A stretch of DNA of 64,000 bases from Bacillota bacterium (GTDB lineage Bacteria; Bacillota; Clostridia; Christensenellales; Aristaeellaceae): NCBI GenBank assembly GCA_023404345.1, contig JAEYCB010000046.1:1-64000 (forward strand), read 5' to 3'. Both the position numbers and the translations under genes were made by a program. This document shows, in pieces, positions 35,411-44,909 of the stretch. Each line of letters starts with the position of its first letter. The first letter of the stretch is position 1. Below the pieces are notes generated by a model. That model saw only the letters and a list, made by a program, of their open reading frames with translations. It was not told the origin of the DNA and ran no database searches.

Positions 35411-35489
35411 AGCAAGAAAACCTCCTTCCATCCCATACCCCGGCCTTTGCCGAGGCTTCTGTGTCAAGGATGCGCCAAACGCGCCCGGA

Positions 35490-36350
35490 TTATGTCATCA
35501 AAAAGCAGGCATGAACATCCGTACCCGCGAACACGGTTTTTGAAAGCCATGGCTTGTAATGGGAAAGCAGCCGTACCTGCCCGCTCAGCGTGGCGCTTGC
35601 CAGCGCCATGGGGCCATGGCAGCACAGGCCGGCGCACAGCGCCAGATCCGGCAGGTTCCAAAGCAGCCGTCCCTGCGGGATGTCCAGCTTCATCAGTCCG
35701 TCGCGCGTGCTGATGAGTGCACCCACGCCGTCCGGGCACACGCACAGCCCTCCGGGCTGGCCCGGCAGGTCGATCAGCTTGCGCGGGCGCGGCGTGCCCG
35801 GAGCCAGCGTGTACACCGCCGTGTGGATATCCTCACCCTCGGCAGCGCACACTAACAGAAGCCCGCCCCGCCAAAAACCTGCGGCAAAGCACGGGCTTTT
35901 GGTGTAGATGGTCCGCTCGCGCACCAGCTCCGGTGCACTGAGCAGATAGGCTTCATCCACCGCCCCGCCCGCAGCCAGCAGCAGCCGCCCGGACGCATCC
36001 AGGCACATGGTGCGAGGAAACACTCCCACCGGGGCCGCAAAAATCAGCTCTCCGGTGGCCGTCAGGCGCGTATGGACGCTATCGGCCTCTGCGCTGAGCT
36101 GGTATACATACCTCCCACAGGGCGACAGGCACAGCGCGGCCAATCCCGGCGCGGTGGGCATGCGGCCGATCTCCCTGAGCCCGTGGCAGGTCAGGCACAT
36201 ACATTCCCTGCTTCCGCCCACACACACGCAGGCGCTGCCGGCGCATGTCAGACGGGGCTGTTCTACGGTGCAAGGCACCTGGGCAAGCGGACCGCCTTCG
36301 TCCGCGGCTTTCCAAACGCCCAGCCGGGCATCCGCGATGATCAGGCTCAT
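35490..36350 (-). CDS. Hypothetical protein, probable beta-propeller
   Basis: A 286-residue protein without a signal peptide. Repeating segments of about 40 residues with patterns such as LCLSPCGRYVYQLS, MCLDASGRLLLAAG and LCVCPDGVGALIST look like propeller blades (YVTN/WD-like). It is unusually rich in cysteine (over a dozen), including CVCVGGSRECMCLTC. No specific family is recognised. ATG at 36350 follows GGGAAGGGAG. Next to the DUF378 gene on the same strand. Confidence 0.65.
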   Translation of the reverse strand: MSLIIADARLGVWKAADEGGPLAQVPCTVEQPRLTCAGSACVCVGGSRECMCLTCHGLREIGRMPTAPGLAALCLSPCGRYVYQLSAEADSVHTRLTATGELIFAAPVGVFPRTMCLDASGRLLLAAGGAVDEAYLLSAPELVRERTIYTKSPCFAAGFWRGGLLLVCAAEGEDIHTAVYTLAPGTPRPRKLIDLPGQPGGLCVCPDGVGALISTRDGLMKLDIPQGRLLWNLPDLALCAGLCCHGPMALASATLSGQVRLLSHYKPWLSKTVFAGTDVHACFLMT

Positions 36351-36507
36351 GGCACCGCTCCCTTCCCTGCCTCTTTTCAAGCGCTACTGTCACCCTATGC
36401 GAAAGAAGGCGGGATGTGAAAAATCCGGCAGGAAAAGCGGGCCGCCATGTCGAAAGCAATAAATTGGCTTATTTTGTGTAAGCCGCAGAAAAAGGAGAGA
36501 CGCACAC

Positions 36508-36762
36508 ATGATGCACTATAAGACCCGTGGTACCTGTTCGACCGCCATCGACCTGGAAATCGAAGACGGAAAGATCACGGCCTGCCGCTTTACCAACGGC
36601 TGCCGGGGCAATACCGACGGCCTGTCGCGCCTGGTGATCGGCCAGGACGCGCGCGAGGTGATGAACCGCCTGCGCGGCGTTCAATGCCGCGGCGGCACCT
36701 CCTGCCCCGACCAGCTCAGCCGCGCCATAGAAATCTGCCTCGACCAGCAACAACACAAGTAA
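36508..36762 (+). CDS. TSCPD domain protein (TIGR03905 family)
   Basis: An 84-residue protein containing the eponymous TSCPD motif in CRGGTSCPDQLSRAI plus TRGTCSTAIDLEIEDGKI at the start. The domain also occurs at the C-terminus of ribonucleotide reductases; the stand-alone family has no assigned function. A second ATG follows the first directly. AAAAGGAGAG precedes it. The DEAD helicase begins 12 bases downstream. Confidence 0.88.
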   Translation: MMHYKTRGTCSTAIDLEIEDGKITACRFTNGCRGNTDGLSRLVIGQDAREVMNRLRGVQCRGGTSCPDQLSRAIEICLDQQQHK

Positions 36763-36774
36763 GGAGCGCCCGCT

Positions 36775-37962
36775 TTGCCAACAGAAGGACTACAGATTAC
36801 CAAATTCTCCGAGGCCGCCGATCTCAGCGACGAGATTCTCAAAGCCGTTGAAAAAATGGGGTTCAGTGAGATGACCCCCGTCCAGGCCAAAACGCTCCCC
36901 CTGATGATGGAGGGGCGCGATCTGATCGCCATCGCTCCCACGGGCACGGGCAAGACCTGCGCCTTCGGCATTCCCATGCTGGAATACGTGAACCTCAAGG
37001 ACAAGCGTGTCCAGGAGCTGGTGCTGGCCCCCACGCGCGAGCTGAGCCTGCAGATCACCGACGAGCTTCGTGCGCTTTCGCGTTACATCCCCGGCGTGCG
37101 CATCGCCTGCCTCTATGGTGGGCAGCCGATTACCAAGCAGCTTTCCCAGCTCAAGCAGTGCCCCCAGATCGTGGTGGCCACGCCTGGACGGCTGCTGGAC
37201 CACATGAACCGCGGGAACATCCGCCTGGACAGCGTGCATACCATGGTGCTGGACGAGGCCGACGAAATGCTCAACATGGGCTTTGTCAAGGATGTGACCA
37301 AGATTATCGAGGCCACGCCCATCGAGCGGCAACTGGTGCTCTTTTCCGCCACCACCAACCAGGACGTGATGACCATCGCCTGGAAGTACCAGCAGGACCC
37401 GGTGGAGATCGTCATCCCCGCGACGAAGGAAAACCGTCCGCAGATCACCCAGTACGTGATCGCCACCGAGCGAGAGCACAAATATGAGCATCTGCTCTAT
37501 CTGCTCGACAGCGACGTGTACCAGCGCGTGATGGTCTTTGTCAACACCAAGGACATGACCCAGCGCCTGTGCAAGCGCCTCAAGGACGCGGGCTATCCCG
37601 CCGACTGCCTGCACGGCGACATGCGCCAGTCCGCCCGCAACGAGGTCATGCAGGCCTACCGCAAGGGCAAGTTCCAAATCCTGCTGGCCACCGACGTGGC
37701 CGCCCGCGGCATCGACGTGGATGATGTGGAGGCCGTCATCAACTACGACCTGCCCAATGAAAACGAATACTACCTGCACCGCATCGGCCGCACGGGGCGC
37801 GCGAAAAAGCACGGCGTAGCCTTTACGCTTCTAACCTATACCGAAAGCGTACGCTTTGACGCCATTCTCAAATATATCATGGCCAAGCCTGTGCCCCTGC
37901 ATTTCAACGACATGGGCATATTGGTCAGCGAAACGGGCGAACCTTTCTTTGAGGATATGTAA
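36775..37962 (+). CDS. DEAD-box RNA helicase
   Basis: A 395-residue minimal DEAD-box helicase. Seen in order: Q motif MTPVQAKTLP, Walker A APTGTGKT, PTRELSLQ, VLDEADEML, SAT in LVLFSATT, LLATDVAARGIDVDD and HRIGRTGRA. It lacks the RNA-binding C-terminal extension of CsdA/DbpA. The start is TTG (36775) after AAGGAG. It probably acts in RNA remodelling or ribosome assembly. Confidence 0.93.
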   Translation: MPTEGLQITKFSEAADLSDEILKAVEKMGFSEMTPVQAKTLPLMMEGRDLIAIAPTGTGKTCAFGIPMLEYVNLKDKRVQELVLAPTRELSLQITDELRALSRYIPGVRIACLYGGQPITKQLSQLKQCPQIVVATPGRLLDHMNRGNIRLDSVHTMVLDEADEMLNMGFVKDVTKIIEATPIERQLVLFSATTNQDVMTIAWKYQQDPVEIVIPATKENRPQITQYVIATEREHKYEHLLYLLDSDVYQRVMVFVNTKDMTQRLCKRLKDAGYPADCLHGDMRQSARNEVMQAYRKGKFQILLATDVAARGIDVDDVEAVINYDLPNENEYYLHRIGRTGRAKKHGVAFTLLTYTESVRFDAILKYIMAKPVPLHFNDMGILVSETGEPFFEDM

Positions 37963-37983
37963 CAGCATTTGGAGGCGATTGAC

Positions 37984-38730
37984 ATGGGCATCATCCCATC
38001 CCGCAACCTGGAGGAGCAGCGCCGCGAGGAAAACGGCGTGACCTACTTCGACCGCGGCGTAATCGAGGGCAAGGACGGCCGCAAATACAGCCGCTTCGCC
38101 ATACAGACCCACTTCGTCAAGGTGGGCGAAGATCAGGCCGTGCTTGTGGAACAGTACGTGCGCCCGCTCTATCAGCCCGGCGACGTGCTCAGCTTCGGCG
38201 CAAAGGTCATGTGCATGTGCGTCAAGTCCGTCAAAACGCGCGATGAGGTCAAGCCCGGCTGGTGGGCCAACCACCTGTGGCGCTTTGCGGGGATTAACCA
38301 CACGGGCGTGGGCATGCATGAGCCCTACAAGCTGCAGCTGGTTATCGACATGTGCGGCCTGCCGCGCGTGCTGCTGGCCGCCGCCGCCAGCGCGGTGACC
38401 AAGCTGTTTGGCATGCACGGCGTGTTTTACAAGGTGTGCGGCAAGGGCGTGGGCGGCATCGACGGCTTCTACACCCGTTCCAGCTTCGAACTCTACCACC
38501 AGATGGCCCTCATCAACCCCGACAATCCGGATGAGCTGTGCGCAAAGCTCTATCAGGCCACGGGCATCCCGGTGGTGCTGATGGACGCCAACGACCTGCA
38601 GCGCGACCAGCTGGGCAAGAGCCCGGACTTTCCCCTCACCGACGCGCAAATTCAGGACGCCATGGCGGACAACCCCAGCGGTCAGGGCGATGAGCTGACC
38701 CCCTTCATTCTGATCCGGCCGCTGAACTAA
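37984..38730 (+). CDS. Coenzyme F420-0:L-glutamate ligase-like (CofE) protein
   Basis: A 248-residue protein with the CofE-like fold: HFVKVGEDQAVLVEQYVRPLYQPGD, KSVKTRDEVKPG, GINHTGVGMHEPYKLQLVI and VVLMDANDLQRDQLG. CofE adds glutamate to F420-0 in archaea and actinobacteria. No F420 gene is visible here, so in this lineage the domain probably serves another amide ligation. ATG at 37984 has TTGGAGGCG; the gene follows the helicase by 21 bases. Confidence 0.82.
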   Translation: MGIIPSRNLEEQRREENGVTYFDRGVIEGKDGRKYSRFAIQTHFVKVGEDQAVLVEQYVRPLYQPGDVLSFGAKVMCMCVKSVKTRDEVKPGWWANHLWRFAGINHTGVGMHEPYKLQLVIDMCGLPRVLLAAAASAVTKLFGMHGVFYKVCGKGVGGIDGFYTRSSFELYHQMALINPDNPDELCAKLYQATGIPVVLMDANDLQRDQLGKSPDFPLTDAQIQDAMADNPSGQGDELTPFILIRPLN

Positions 38731-38740
38731 GTGAATCTGC

Positions 38741-38767
38741 CGCCCGCCCTCCAAGGCGGGCGATTTT
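38741..38767 (+). terminator. Hairpin after the CofE-like gene
   Basis: CGCCCGCC and GGCGGGCG form an 8-bp stem with loop CTCCAA, followed by ATTTTC. Confidence 0.7.
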
Positions 38768-38797
38768 CAAACCCATGCTTTTGAAAGGACGATACCC

Positions 38798-40015
38798 ATG
38801 AACGCAACGGAACGCTTCCTTCGCTATGCCGCCATCCCCACGCGGTCGGACCCCAATTCCACCGCGACCCCTTCCACGGACTGCCAGTTCGCCCTGGCAC
38901 GCCTGCTTGCGGACGAGCTGACGGCGCTAGGCCTCACAAACGTGCGTGTGACGGACAACTGCTTCGTCTACGCCGCGCTGCCTGCCACGCCGGGGCTGGA
39001 GGGCCAGCCCTGTCTGGGACTGATCGCCCATATGGATACTGCGCCCGATTATCCCGGCGAGGGGGTCAAGCCCCAGCTGCACCCGGACTATGACGGCGGC
39101 GACATCGTGCTCTCCGCCACGGGCGCGGTGCTCTCGCCCGCGCGCTTCCCCAGCCTGAATGGCCTCAGGGGCAAAACGCTCATCACCACTGACGGCTCCA
39201 CCTTGCTGGGCGCAGACGACAAGGCCGGCGTGGCCGAGATCATGACCGCGCTGGAACGCGTGATCGCCTCCGGCAGGCCGCACGGGCCGGTGGCCGTGGC
39301 CTTCACCCCGGACGAGGAAACGGGCCTGGGCATTGCGGGCTTCGACGTGGAGGGCTTCGACGCTGCCTACGCCTACACCGTGGACGGCGGCGAGCTGGGC
39401 GAGCTGAGCTATGAAAACTTCAATGCCTGTGAGGCCACGCTGGACTTTCGCGGCGTGAACGTGCATCCCGGCAGCGCCAAGGACACCATGGTGAACGCAA
39501 GCCTGCTGGCCATGGAATACAACGCCATGCTGCCCTCCGCAGAAACACCGCGGCACACCGAGGGCTATGAGGGCTTCTTCCATCTGGAGGAGATGGAGGG
39601 CGACGTGGCGCACGCGCGGCTGGTCTACATCGTGCGCGACCATGACGCGGCACGCTTTGAGGCGCGGCGGGATCAACTGCGCCACATTGCGAAGGTGATG
39701 AACGAGCGCTGGGGCGAAGGCGCCGTAACCTTGACTTTGCGCGACCAGTACCGCAACATGAAGGAGAAGATCGCGCCCTATCCCTTCCTGATTGAAAACG
39801 CGCGCGCCGCCATGCGCGCGGCGGGTTTTGAGTCCTTTGACGCGGCGGTGCGCGGCGGCACGGACGGCGCGCAGCTCTGCTACCGCGGGCTTCCCTGCCC
39901 CAACCTGTGCACGGGCGGCTTTGCCTTCCACGGCCCCTTCGAGCACATCGCGGCAGAGGACATGGAGCTTTGCGCCCGCATGCTGGAGGAGCTGATCTGC
40001 CTGCCCCGTGAGTGA
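38798..40015 (+). CDS. pepT: Peptidase T (tripeptidase)
   Basis: Zn-dependent M20B aminotripeptidase of 405 residues. Metal ligands lie in IAHMDTAPD, GADDKAG, FTPDEETGLG, VDGGELGELSYENF and the C-terminal GFAFHGPFEHI. RGGTDGAQLCYRGLPCPNL is also characteristic. The ATG at 38798 follows GAAAGGACG. A strong terminator follows. Confidence 0.96.
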   Translation: MNATERFLRYAAIPTRSDPNSTATPSTDCQFALARLLADELTALGLTNVRVTDNCFVYAALPATPGLEGQPCLGLIAHMDTAPDYPGEGVKPQLHPDYDGGDIVLSATGAVLSPARFPSLNGLRGKTLITTDGSTLLGADDKAGVAEIMTALERVIASGRPHGPVAVAFTPDEETGLGIAGFDVEGFDAAYAYTVDGGELGELSYENFNACEATLDFRGVNVHPGSAKDTMVNASLLAMEYNAMLPSAETPRHTEGYEGFFHLEEMEGDVAHARLVYIVRDHDAARFEARRDQLRHIAKVMNERWGEGAVTLTLRDQYRNMKEKIAPYPFLIENARAAMRAAGFESFDAAVRGGTDGAQLCYRGLPCPNLCTGGFAFHGPFEHIAAEDMELCARMLEELICLPRE

Positions 40016-40033
40016 TCCGGCATACAAACACAG

Positions 40034-40064
40034 AAACGGCGCCCGGTATGCCGGGCGCCGTTTT
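40034..40064. terminator. Bidirectional terminator between pepT and the VanW gene
   Basis: AAACGGCGCCCGG and CCGGGCGCCGTTT form a perfect 13-bp stem with a TATG loop, with A and T tracts for both convergent genes. Confidence 0.9.
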
Positions 40065-40072
40065 GATTTGCG

Positions 40073-41944
40073 TCAGTAGTTGTACTGAATGACCTGCTGA
40101 TAGGCGCGGTAGTTGCTGGTGTGCAGCAATTCACGGCTGGTTTCCTGGCCATCCTTGTACCACACCTTTTCAGTTTCCACCACATAGCCGGTGCGGGCCT
40201 TGACGGTGGTCTTTTCCGTGCCGTAGGGAAGATCGGTATTAAGCTCATACTTGACCTCACTGGGCGGGTCGATGGTTTTGACCACGGTGGACTGAAGGTC
40301 GATCGTCACGCCTTCGCCCAGCGACATGCCCCATATTTCCGCGCTCATGCGGCGGTTTTTATAGTACGTGATGATAAAGATGGGGCTGTTGGTATTGTTT
40401 TTGAACTGGAAATCCAGATTGGGCCAGTTGACGGTCGCATCTTCGCCGATATTGACGTAGGTGCTGGGCCATGCGTGCGGGCTGCGGGAGACGATTTCCA
40501 GATTGGCGCGCGCCACGGCGTTGAACAGCGTGGAGGACACTTGGCAGATGCCACCGCCCACCTCCTCGATGCTCTGGCCTGCGGCGATGGCCCCGGCGGA
40601 CTTGTATCCCTTTTCGGTCGTGCGCTGGCCGGTGGTCTGGTTGAAGCTGAACGTTTCACCGGGCATGAGGGCCGTGCCGTTGATGGCCTGACAGGCCAGG
40701 TCGATATTGGTATTGCGGTTGGAGTCGTTGGTGGTTTCGGTGGTGTAGGCCGCGATAAGCCCAAAGCTGGCCACCAGCTCATCCTTGGTGACGGCGGGTT
40801 CGGTCACGATGGGGTCCACCGTCACCGTTACGCCGCTTTCCCAGCGGTCCAGCGCGGCGGTCACCCGCTCATAGAGCAGGTCCTGGTCCAGCGTGACACC
40901 GGGCTGCGATTCGGTAAAGGTGAAGGTGCGCGTGGCATAGTCGAAGGACTGGATCTGCGCGTCCACCGGATCGCGCGTCACATAGGCTGCAATGTCCGCC
41001 ACCAGCGTGCGAACGGCCTCATGGTCGTAGCTGGCGGTGGTCGTCAGGTTAATCCCGCTTTCCCGCAGGGCTACGGCACGGTTGGTACGCTCACGGAAGG
41101 GCGTCTGCATCGTGCTCTGAATGGTGGTGGTATTGGTGCGGCCAATGGCGTAGGCGCGTTCCAGCACGTTTCCCAGGTCCCGCTGGGCCGGCACGTTGCT
41201 GGAATCCATCGTCCAGGTCTTGTTGCCGATGTCCACCGTAACGGAAAAAGCGTTTGGTACGTCAGACCCGTTGGCCGTGAGCAGCTGGCGCGCCTCCTCC
41301 ACGGTCATGTCCCCTACATGGATGCCATCGACAAAAATGCCGGGATAAATCACATCGCGGTCCATGTAGTCACGATACTGCTTGTAGGCCGCCACCACTT
41401 CGGGGTCATAGCGCAGAAGCTCGCCATTGATAAAGGCGTAATTGCCGAAATCCTTCCAGAAATAGCCCGCCATCTGCGGCATCATCACGACCGCCAGCAC
41501 CAGCATGCCCAGCACGCTCAGAGTGATCACGGCCACGCATACATACGCGCGCCAGCCGGGATGATCCGGCTTTTCGCTTCCCCCTCCGCCGGTGGGACGC
41601 CTGGGGGGCCGATCCCCGCCCGCGCGTCCATGCGCCCGTTTGGCGCTCTGAGACGGTCCCGGCGCAGGCCGGGCCGGTCTGGGCTCAGGCCTTTTCACGG
41701 CTGCCGTTTCCAACGGCTGGTCCCAGGAAAGGTCATCATCATAGACAAAGGCATCGCGTCCAGGCGAAACGGCATCCCCGTTTTCGTACGTCTCATCCAG
41801 CATGCTGCGGTACTGCGCCGTTTCCATGCGCGCCGGTGCAGCAAATTCACCCTGCCCGTCCACAACGACCCTTTGGGCGCGCTTCACGCTGGGCCCCGAT
41901 TGGGCCAATCCCGGACCACCTGCGCCATAGCGCCCTGCCGCCAT
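40073..41944 (-). CDS. VanW family protein with membrane anchor and G5-type C-terminus
   Basis: A 623-residue envelope protein. The first 130 residues are cytoplasmic, Pro/Arg-rich and disordered; one membrane helix follows (VCVAVITLSVLGMLVLAVVMM, about residues 134-154). Then come a peptidoglycan-binding-4-like region and the VanW core (LMPGETFSFNQTTGQRTTEKGYK, EVGGGICQVSSTLFNA, PTYVN-like PSTYVNIGEDATVNW). A G5-like segment ends it. VanW is linked to vancomycin clusters and to wall metabolism, without a proven activity. GGGGAGGG precedes the ATG. Rex lies immediately upstream in the same direction. Confidence 0.9.
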   Translation of the reverse strand: MAAGRYGAGGPGLAQSGPSVKRAQRVVVDGQGEFAAPARMETAQYRSMLDETYENGDAVSPGRDAFVYDDDLSWDQPLETAAVKRPEPRPARPAPGPSQSAKRAHGRAGGDRPPRRPTGGGGSEKPDHPGWRAYVCVAVITLSVLGMLVLAVVMMPQMAGYFWKDFGNYAFINGELLRYDPEVVAAYKQYRDYMDRDVIYPGIFVDGIHVGDMTVEEARQLLTANGSDVPNAFSVTVDIGNKTWTMDSSNVPAQRDLGNVLERAYAIGRTNTTTIQSTMQTPFRERTNRAVALRESGINLTTTASYDHEAVRTLVADIAAYVTRDPVDAQIQSFDYATRTFTFTESQPGVTLDQDLLYERVTAALDRWESGVTVTVDPIVTEPAVTKDELVASFGLIAAYTTETTNDSNRNTNIDLACQAINGTALMPGETFSFNQTTGQRTTEKGYKSAGAIAAGQSIEEVGGGICQVSSTLFNAVARANLEIVSRSPHAWPSTYVNIGEDATVNWPNLDFQFKNNTNSPIFIITYYKNRRMSAEIWGMSLGEGVTIDLQSTVVKTIDPPSEVKYELNTDLPYGTEKTTVKARTGYVVETEKVWYKDGQETSRELLHTSNYRAYQQVIQYNY

Positions 41945-41966
41945 CCAAAACCCTCCCCGCCGCGGC

Positions 41967-42596
41967 TCAGTTCCTTTCCCTGAGCATGCGGAAACTCAAT
42001 ACCTCGAGGCCTTCATCCAGGTGCACATTCACCACGGACGTTCCCTCCGGCACCTTCAGATCCAGCGGTGCGAAGTTCCAAAAGCCCTTGATCCCACGCT
42101 CGCAAAGCGTGTCCACCATCCGCTGCGCATGCGAAACCGGCACCGCTATCACGGCGATATCCACCGTGTTTTCATCCAAATAACGTTTCAGCTCCGTCAC
42201 ATCCTGCACAACGTTGCTGCCCACCGTCATGCCGATTTTGGCCTCGTCGCTGTCAAAGATGGCGATGGTTTCAAAGCCGTTGGCTGGGAAGGAATCCGAA
42301 AGCGCCACTGCACGCCCTATGTTTCCCGCTCCCACGATGATCATGCGATGTGCGCGGTCCACACCCAGAATGTGGCCGATATGCTCGCGCAGTCCGCTGA
42401 CGGAATAGCCGTATCCCTGACGGCCAAACCCGCCGAAGCAGTTGATGTCCTGCCGGATTTGCGATGCGGTTAAGTGCATTCGATTGCCGAGCCCCTGGGA
42501 GGAAATCTGGTGGACACCCTCTTTTTCCAGTTCCTTGAGATGCCGGTAATAGGCGGGCAACCGCTTGATGACCGCCTCGGATACATAACCTGCCAT
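41967..42596 (-). CDS. rex: Redox-sensing transcriptional repressor Rex
   Basis: A 209-residue NAD(H)-responsive repressor of fermentative genes. N-terminal winged helix (AVIKRLPAYYRHLKELEKEG, TASQIRQDINCFGGFG) and Rossmann domain (MIIVGAGNIGRAVALSDSF) are intact, ending with the domain-swapped helix. ATG at 42596 follows ATGGAGGAAC. It has its own promoter, and VanW may be co-transcribed (22 bases downstream). Confidence 0.95.
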   Translation of the reverse strand: MAGYVSEAVIKRLPAYYRHLKELEKEGVHQISSQGLGNRMHLTASQIRQDINCFGGFGRQGYGYSVSGLREHIGHILGVDRAHRMIIVGAGNIGRAVALSDSFPANGFETIAIFDSDEAKIGMTVGSNVVQDVTELKRYLDENTVDIAVIAVPVSHAQRMVDTLCERGIKGFWNFAPLDLKVPEGTSVVNVHLDEGLEVLSFRMLRERN

Positions 42597-42683
42597 AGCG
42601 AACGTTCCTCCATTCCGGGTTGTCAAAGCAGCGGCCTCCCACAGCGGCCGCTCCGGCGACATTTGTCTGAAAAATCAGTTTTT

Positions 42684-42712
42684 ATTATAGCACAACGTCT
42701 GTTTTCTCACAA
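42684..42712 (-). promoter_or_regulatory. Promoter of rex
   Basis: On the minus strand TTGTGA (42712-42707), 17 bases, TATAAT (42689-42684). No clear Rex operator (TTGTTAANNNNTTAACAA) was seen. Confidence 0.65.
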
Positions 42713-42789
42713 GGCGTGTGCGGTGAAAGCATCTGAGAAAAGCAGCCGTGGAGCATTCTCCACGACTGCTTTCCAGGCCCGGCGGGCTG

Positions 42790-43689
42790 TCAGTTTTGCT
42801 GCTTGAGGGTAATGACCACGTGACGGTTGGGTTCCTCGCCCTCGCTGTGAGTGGTAACAGCGTCGTTTTGCTGCAAAGCGCTGTGTAAAATGCGGCGCTC
42901 ATAGGGGTTCATAGGCTCCATGACCACCTTGCGGCCTGTCTTGACGGCACGGTTTGCCATGCGGTTGGCCAGGCGGCGCAGCGCCTCCTCACGCTTGGCG
43001 CGATAGTTTTCGGTGTCCAGCGTGACGCGAATGTAGTCCTCGCTGCCCTTGTTGACATACAGGCTGGTCAGGTATTGCAGCGCGTCCAGCGTTTCGCCGC
43101 GGCGGCCAATCAAAATGCCCAGCGTGTCGCCGAACATGTCCACGCGCACGTTGCCCTCCTCGTCGCGGCGGGCGTTGATGGTGACCTCCACGCCCATCAG
43201 ACGGGTCACGTCCGTCAGGAAGGTGAAGGCGCGTCCCTCGGGCGCCTGTGCATCGGCGGGAGGCTGCACCGTCTCCGGCGCGGGCGCGGCGGGTTTTTCG
43301 GATGCCTGTTTGCGCTCCGCGGCGGGTTTTTCGGCCTTGGCCGGCTTTGCGGGCTTCTCCGCTCTGGGCTGCTCCGTCTTTTCCTGTGCAGCGGGCTTTT
43401 CAGGTTTCTCTGCCTTGGGCTTGGAGGCGCGCTTGCGGGCGGGCTTTTGCTCCGGCACCTTGACGGCTTCCTCCAGCGCGACGGAGGAAAGCACATCCTC
43501 CCCGCCCTCGGCGTCCTCGCGCACGGTCAGGCGCACCACCACGGGCTTGCCGCCCAAAATACCCAAAAATCCCTTGCTGCCTTCGTCCAGGATATCAATT
43601 TTGACATCCGCAAAGGAAACGCCCAGCTTTTCAAGGCCCTGGGTAACGGCCTCTTCCATGGTTTTGGCGCTGGATTCCACAGACCTCAT
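42790..43689 (-). CDS. jag: Jag/KhpB RNA-binding protein (SpoIIIJ-associated)
   Basis: A 299-residue protein with the usual three parts: Jag-N domain (residues 1-55), a KH domain (GILIGRRGETLDALQYLTSLYVN) and an R3H domain (MNPYERRILHSALQ). Between them lies a long low-complexity Lys/Pro/Ala/Glu linker (about 70-155). It acts with KhpA in RNA binding and envelope growth. The start overlaps the yidC stop (ATGA). Confidence 0.94.
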   Translation of the reverse strand: MRSVESSAKTMEEAVTQGLEKLGVSFADVKIDILDEGSKGFLGILGGKPVVVRLTVREDAEGGEDVLSSVALEEAVKVPEQKPARKRASKPKAEKPEKPAAQEKTEQPRAEKPAKPAKAEKPAAERKQASEKPAAPAPETVQPPADAQAPEGRAFTFLTDVTRLMGVEVTINARRDEEGNVRVDMFGDTLGILIGRRGETLDALQYLTSLYVNKGSEDYIRVTLDTENYRAKREEALRRLANRMANRAVKTGRKVVMEPMNPYERRILHSALQQNDAVTTHSEGEEPNRHVVITLKQQN

Positions 43690-44663
43690 TTCAACGCTCC
43701 CTCCCCTGCGGTCTCAGGCTGATTTTCGTCCATCTTCTCAAACATCTTGTTCATCACCAGGCCCTGCACCCAGGCAAATACGTTGCTGACCACCCAGTAA
43801 AGGGCGAAAATCGCGTTGTAGCTGGAGCAGATCCACAGCGAGAACAGGGGGAAGAAATACTTCATAAACTTGTTGGTGCCGGCTGCGGGATTGTTGGGAT
43901 CGGCGGCGGGCTGCGGCTGGGACAGCGTCATCAGATACTGCGTGACGGCGGCCAGAATGGGCAGAATGAACCAGCCGTTATTATGCGCATAGATGCTGAG
44001 GTTGACAATCAGCAGGTTCAGCTGAGGAATGACGGACCACAGCTGCGTCTCCTGCGCATAGATAGGCAGGGTCTGAAGCGCAGCAAAGACGGTTTCACCG
44101 CTGATGGTGGTGGCGTCAATGCCATACTGTGCAAGCGCCGTTACAGATGCGGGATCAAGCGAAGCAAAGACCTTGGCCCAGATATCCGCAGGAATAATGC
44201 GCAGATTAGCGCTGTCGGCAATGACGGGATTGAAGGGGCTGTCCGGCATCCAGATGTTTTTGATCCACAGCCAGCTTTCGTTGGTCTGCGTGCCGGTGGT
44301 GAGCAGGCCCAGGGCCTGGCTGGCCATTTCGGTGTTGGCCACGGTACGCATGGCGGCGAACATGATGAACAGAATCACCATGGAAACCAGCATCGGCAGG
44401 CATCCGCTCATGGGGTTGATGCCCTCACGGCGATAGAGCTCAGCGGTTTTCTGGTTGAGTTTTTCCTTGTCGTTGGCGTACTTTTTCTGCAGCTTGGCCA
44501 CCTGCGGCTGCAGACGGGTCATGCGGCGCATGCTTTTACGGCTCTTGTAGTCCAGCGGCAGAAGGACCAGCTTGATCAGAATGGTAAAGATGACCATGCT
44601 CCAGCCGTAGTTGTGAATGACGGAGTTGATGCCGTTGAGGATCGCGACCAGAAAGTCGTTCAT
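43686..44663 (-). CDS. yidC: Membrane protein insertase YidC/OxaA (SpoIIIJ type)
   Basis: Inserts and folds membrane proteins. The 325-residue Gram-positive-type protein lacks the large P1 domain. Motifs: GWSMVIFTILIKLVLLPLDYKS, coiled-coil C1 loop with LQPQVAKLQKKYANDKEKL, GCLPMLVSM and FSLWICSSYNAIFALYWVVSN. An extra extracytoplasmic stretch of about 90 residues sits between TM2 and TM3. Seven bases after yidD. Confidence 0.95.
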   Translation of the reverse strand: MNDFLVAILNGINSVIHNYGWSMVIFTILIKLVLLPLDYKSRKSMRRMTRLQPQVAKLQKKYANDKEKLNQKTAELYRREGINPMSGCLPMLVSMVILFIMFAAMRTVANTEMASQALGLLTTGTQTNESWLWIKNIWMPDSPFNPVIADSANLRIIPADIWAKVFASLDPASVTALAQYGIDATTISGETVFAALQTLPIYAQETQLWSVIPQLNLLIVNLSIYAHNNGWFILPILAAVTQYLMTLSQPQPAADPNNPAAGTNKFMKYFFPLFSLWICSSYNAIFALYWVVSNVFAWVQGLVMNKMFEKMDENQPETAGEGALK

Positions 44664-44669
44664 CGGGGG

Positions 44670-44909
44670 TCATTCCCTCCTTAATGTGGTATCCGGGATG
44701 TCGGGGACGGGGTCATAGCCGCCCCTGCAAAACGGGTTGCACCTTAGCAGGCGCTTGAGCGCCAGCCACCCTCCACGCAGCGCACCGAAGCGCTCAATAG
44801 CCGTGTAGGCATACTGCGAGCACGTGGGCTGGAAGCGGCACGCGGGCGGCGTATGCGGGCTGATATGCGTCCGATAAAAGCGGATAAGGCCAAGCAGCAC
44901 ACGCTTCAT
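44670..44909 (-). CDS. yidD: Membrane protein insertion efficiency factor YidD
   Basis: A 79-residue membrane-associated factor with the family pattern LIRFYRTHISPHTPPACRFQPTCSQYAYTAIERFG and RCNPFCRGGYDPVP. Assists YidC-dependent insertion. ATG overlaps the rnpA stop. Confidence 0.96.
   Translation of the reverse strand: MKRVLLGLIRFYRTHISPHTPPACRFQPTCSQYAYTAIERFGALRGGWLALKRLLRCNPFCRGGYDPVPDIPDTTLRRE

Noticed and set aside
42597..42683. Rex operator in the rex promoter region
   Set aside because: TTGTCTGAAAAATCAGT is only loosely palindromic and does not match TTGTTAANNNNTTAACAA.
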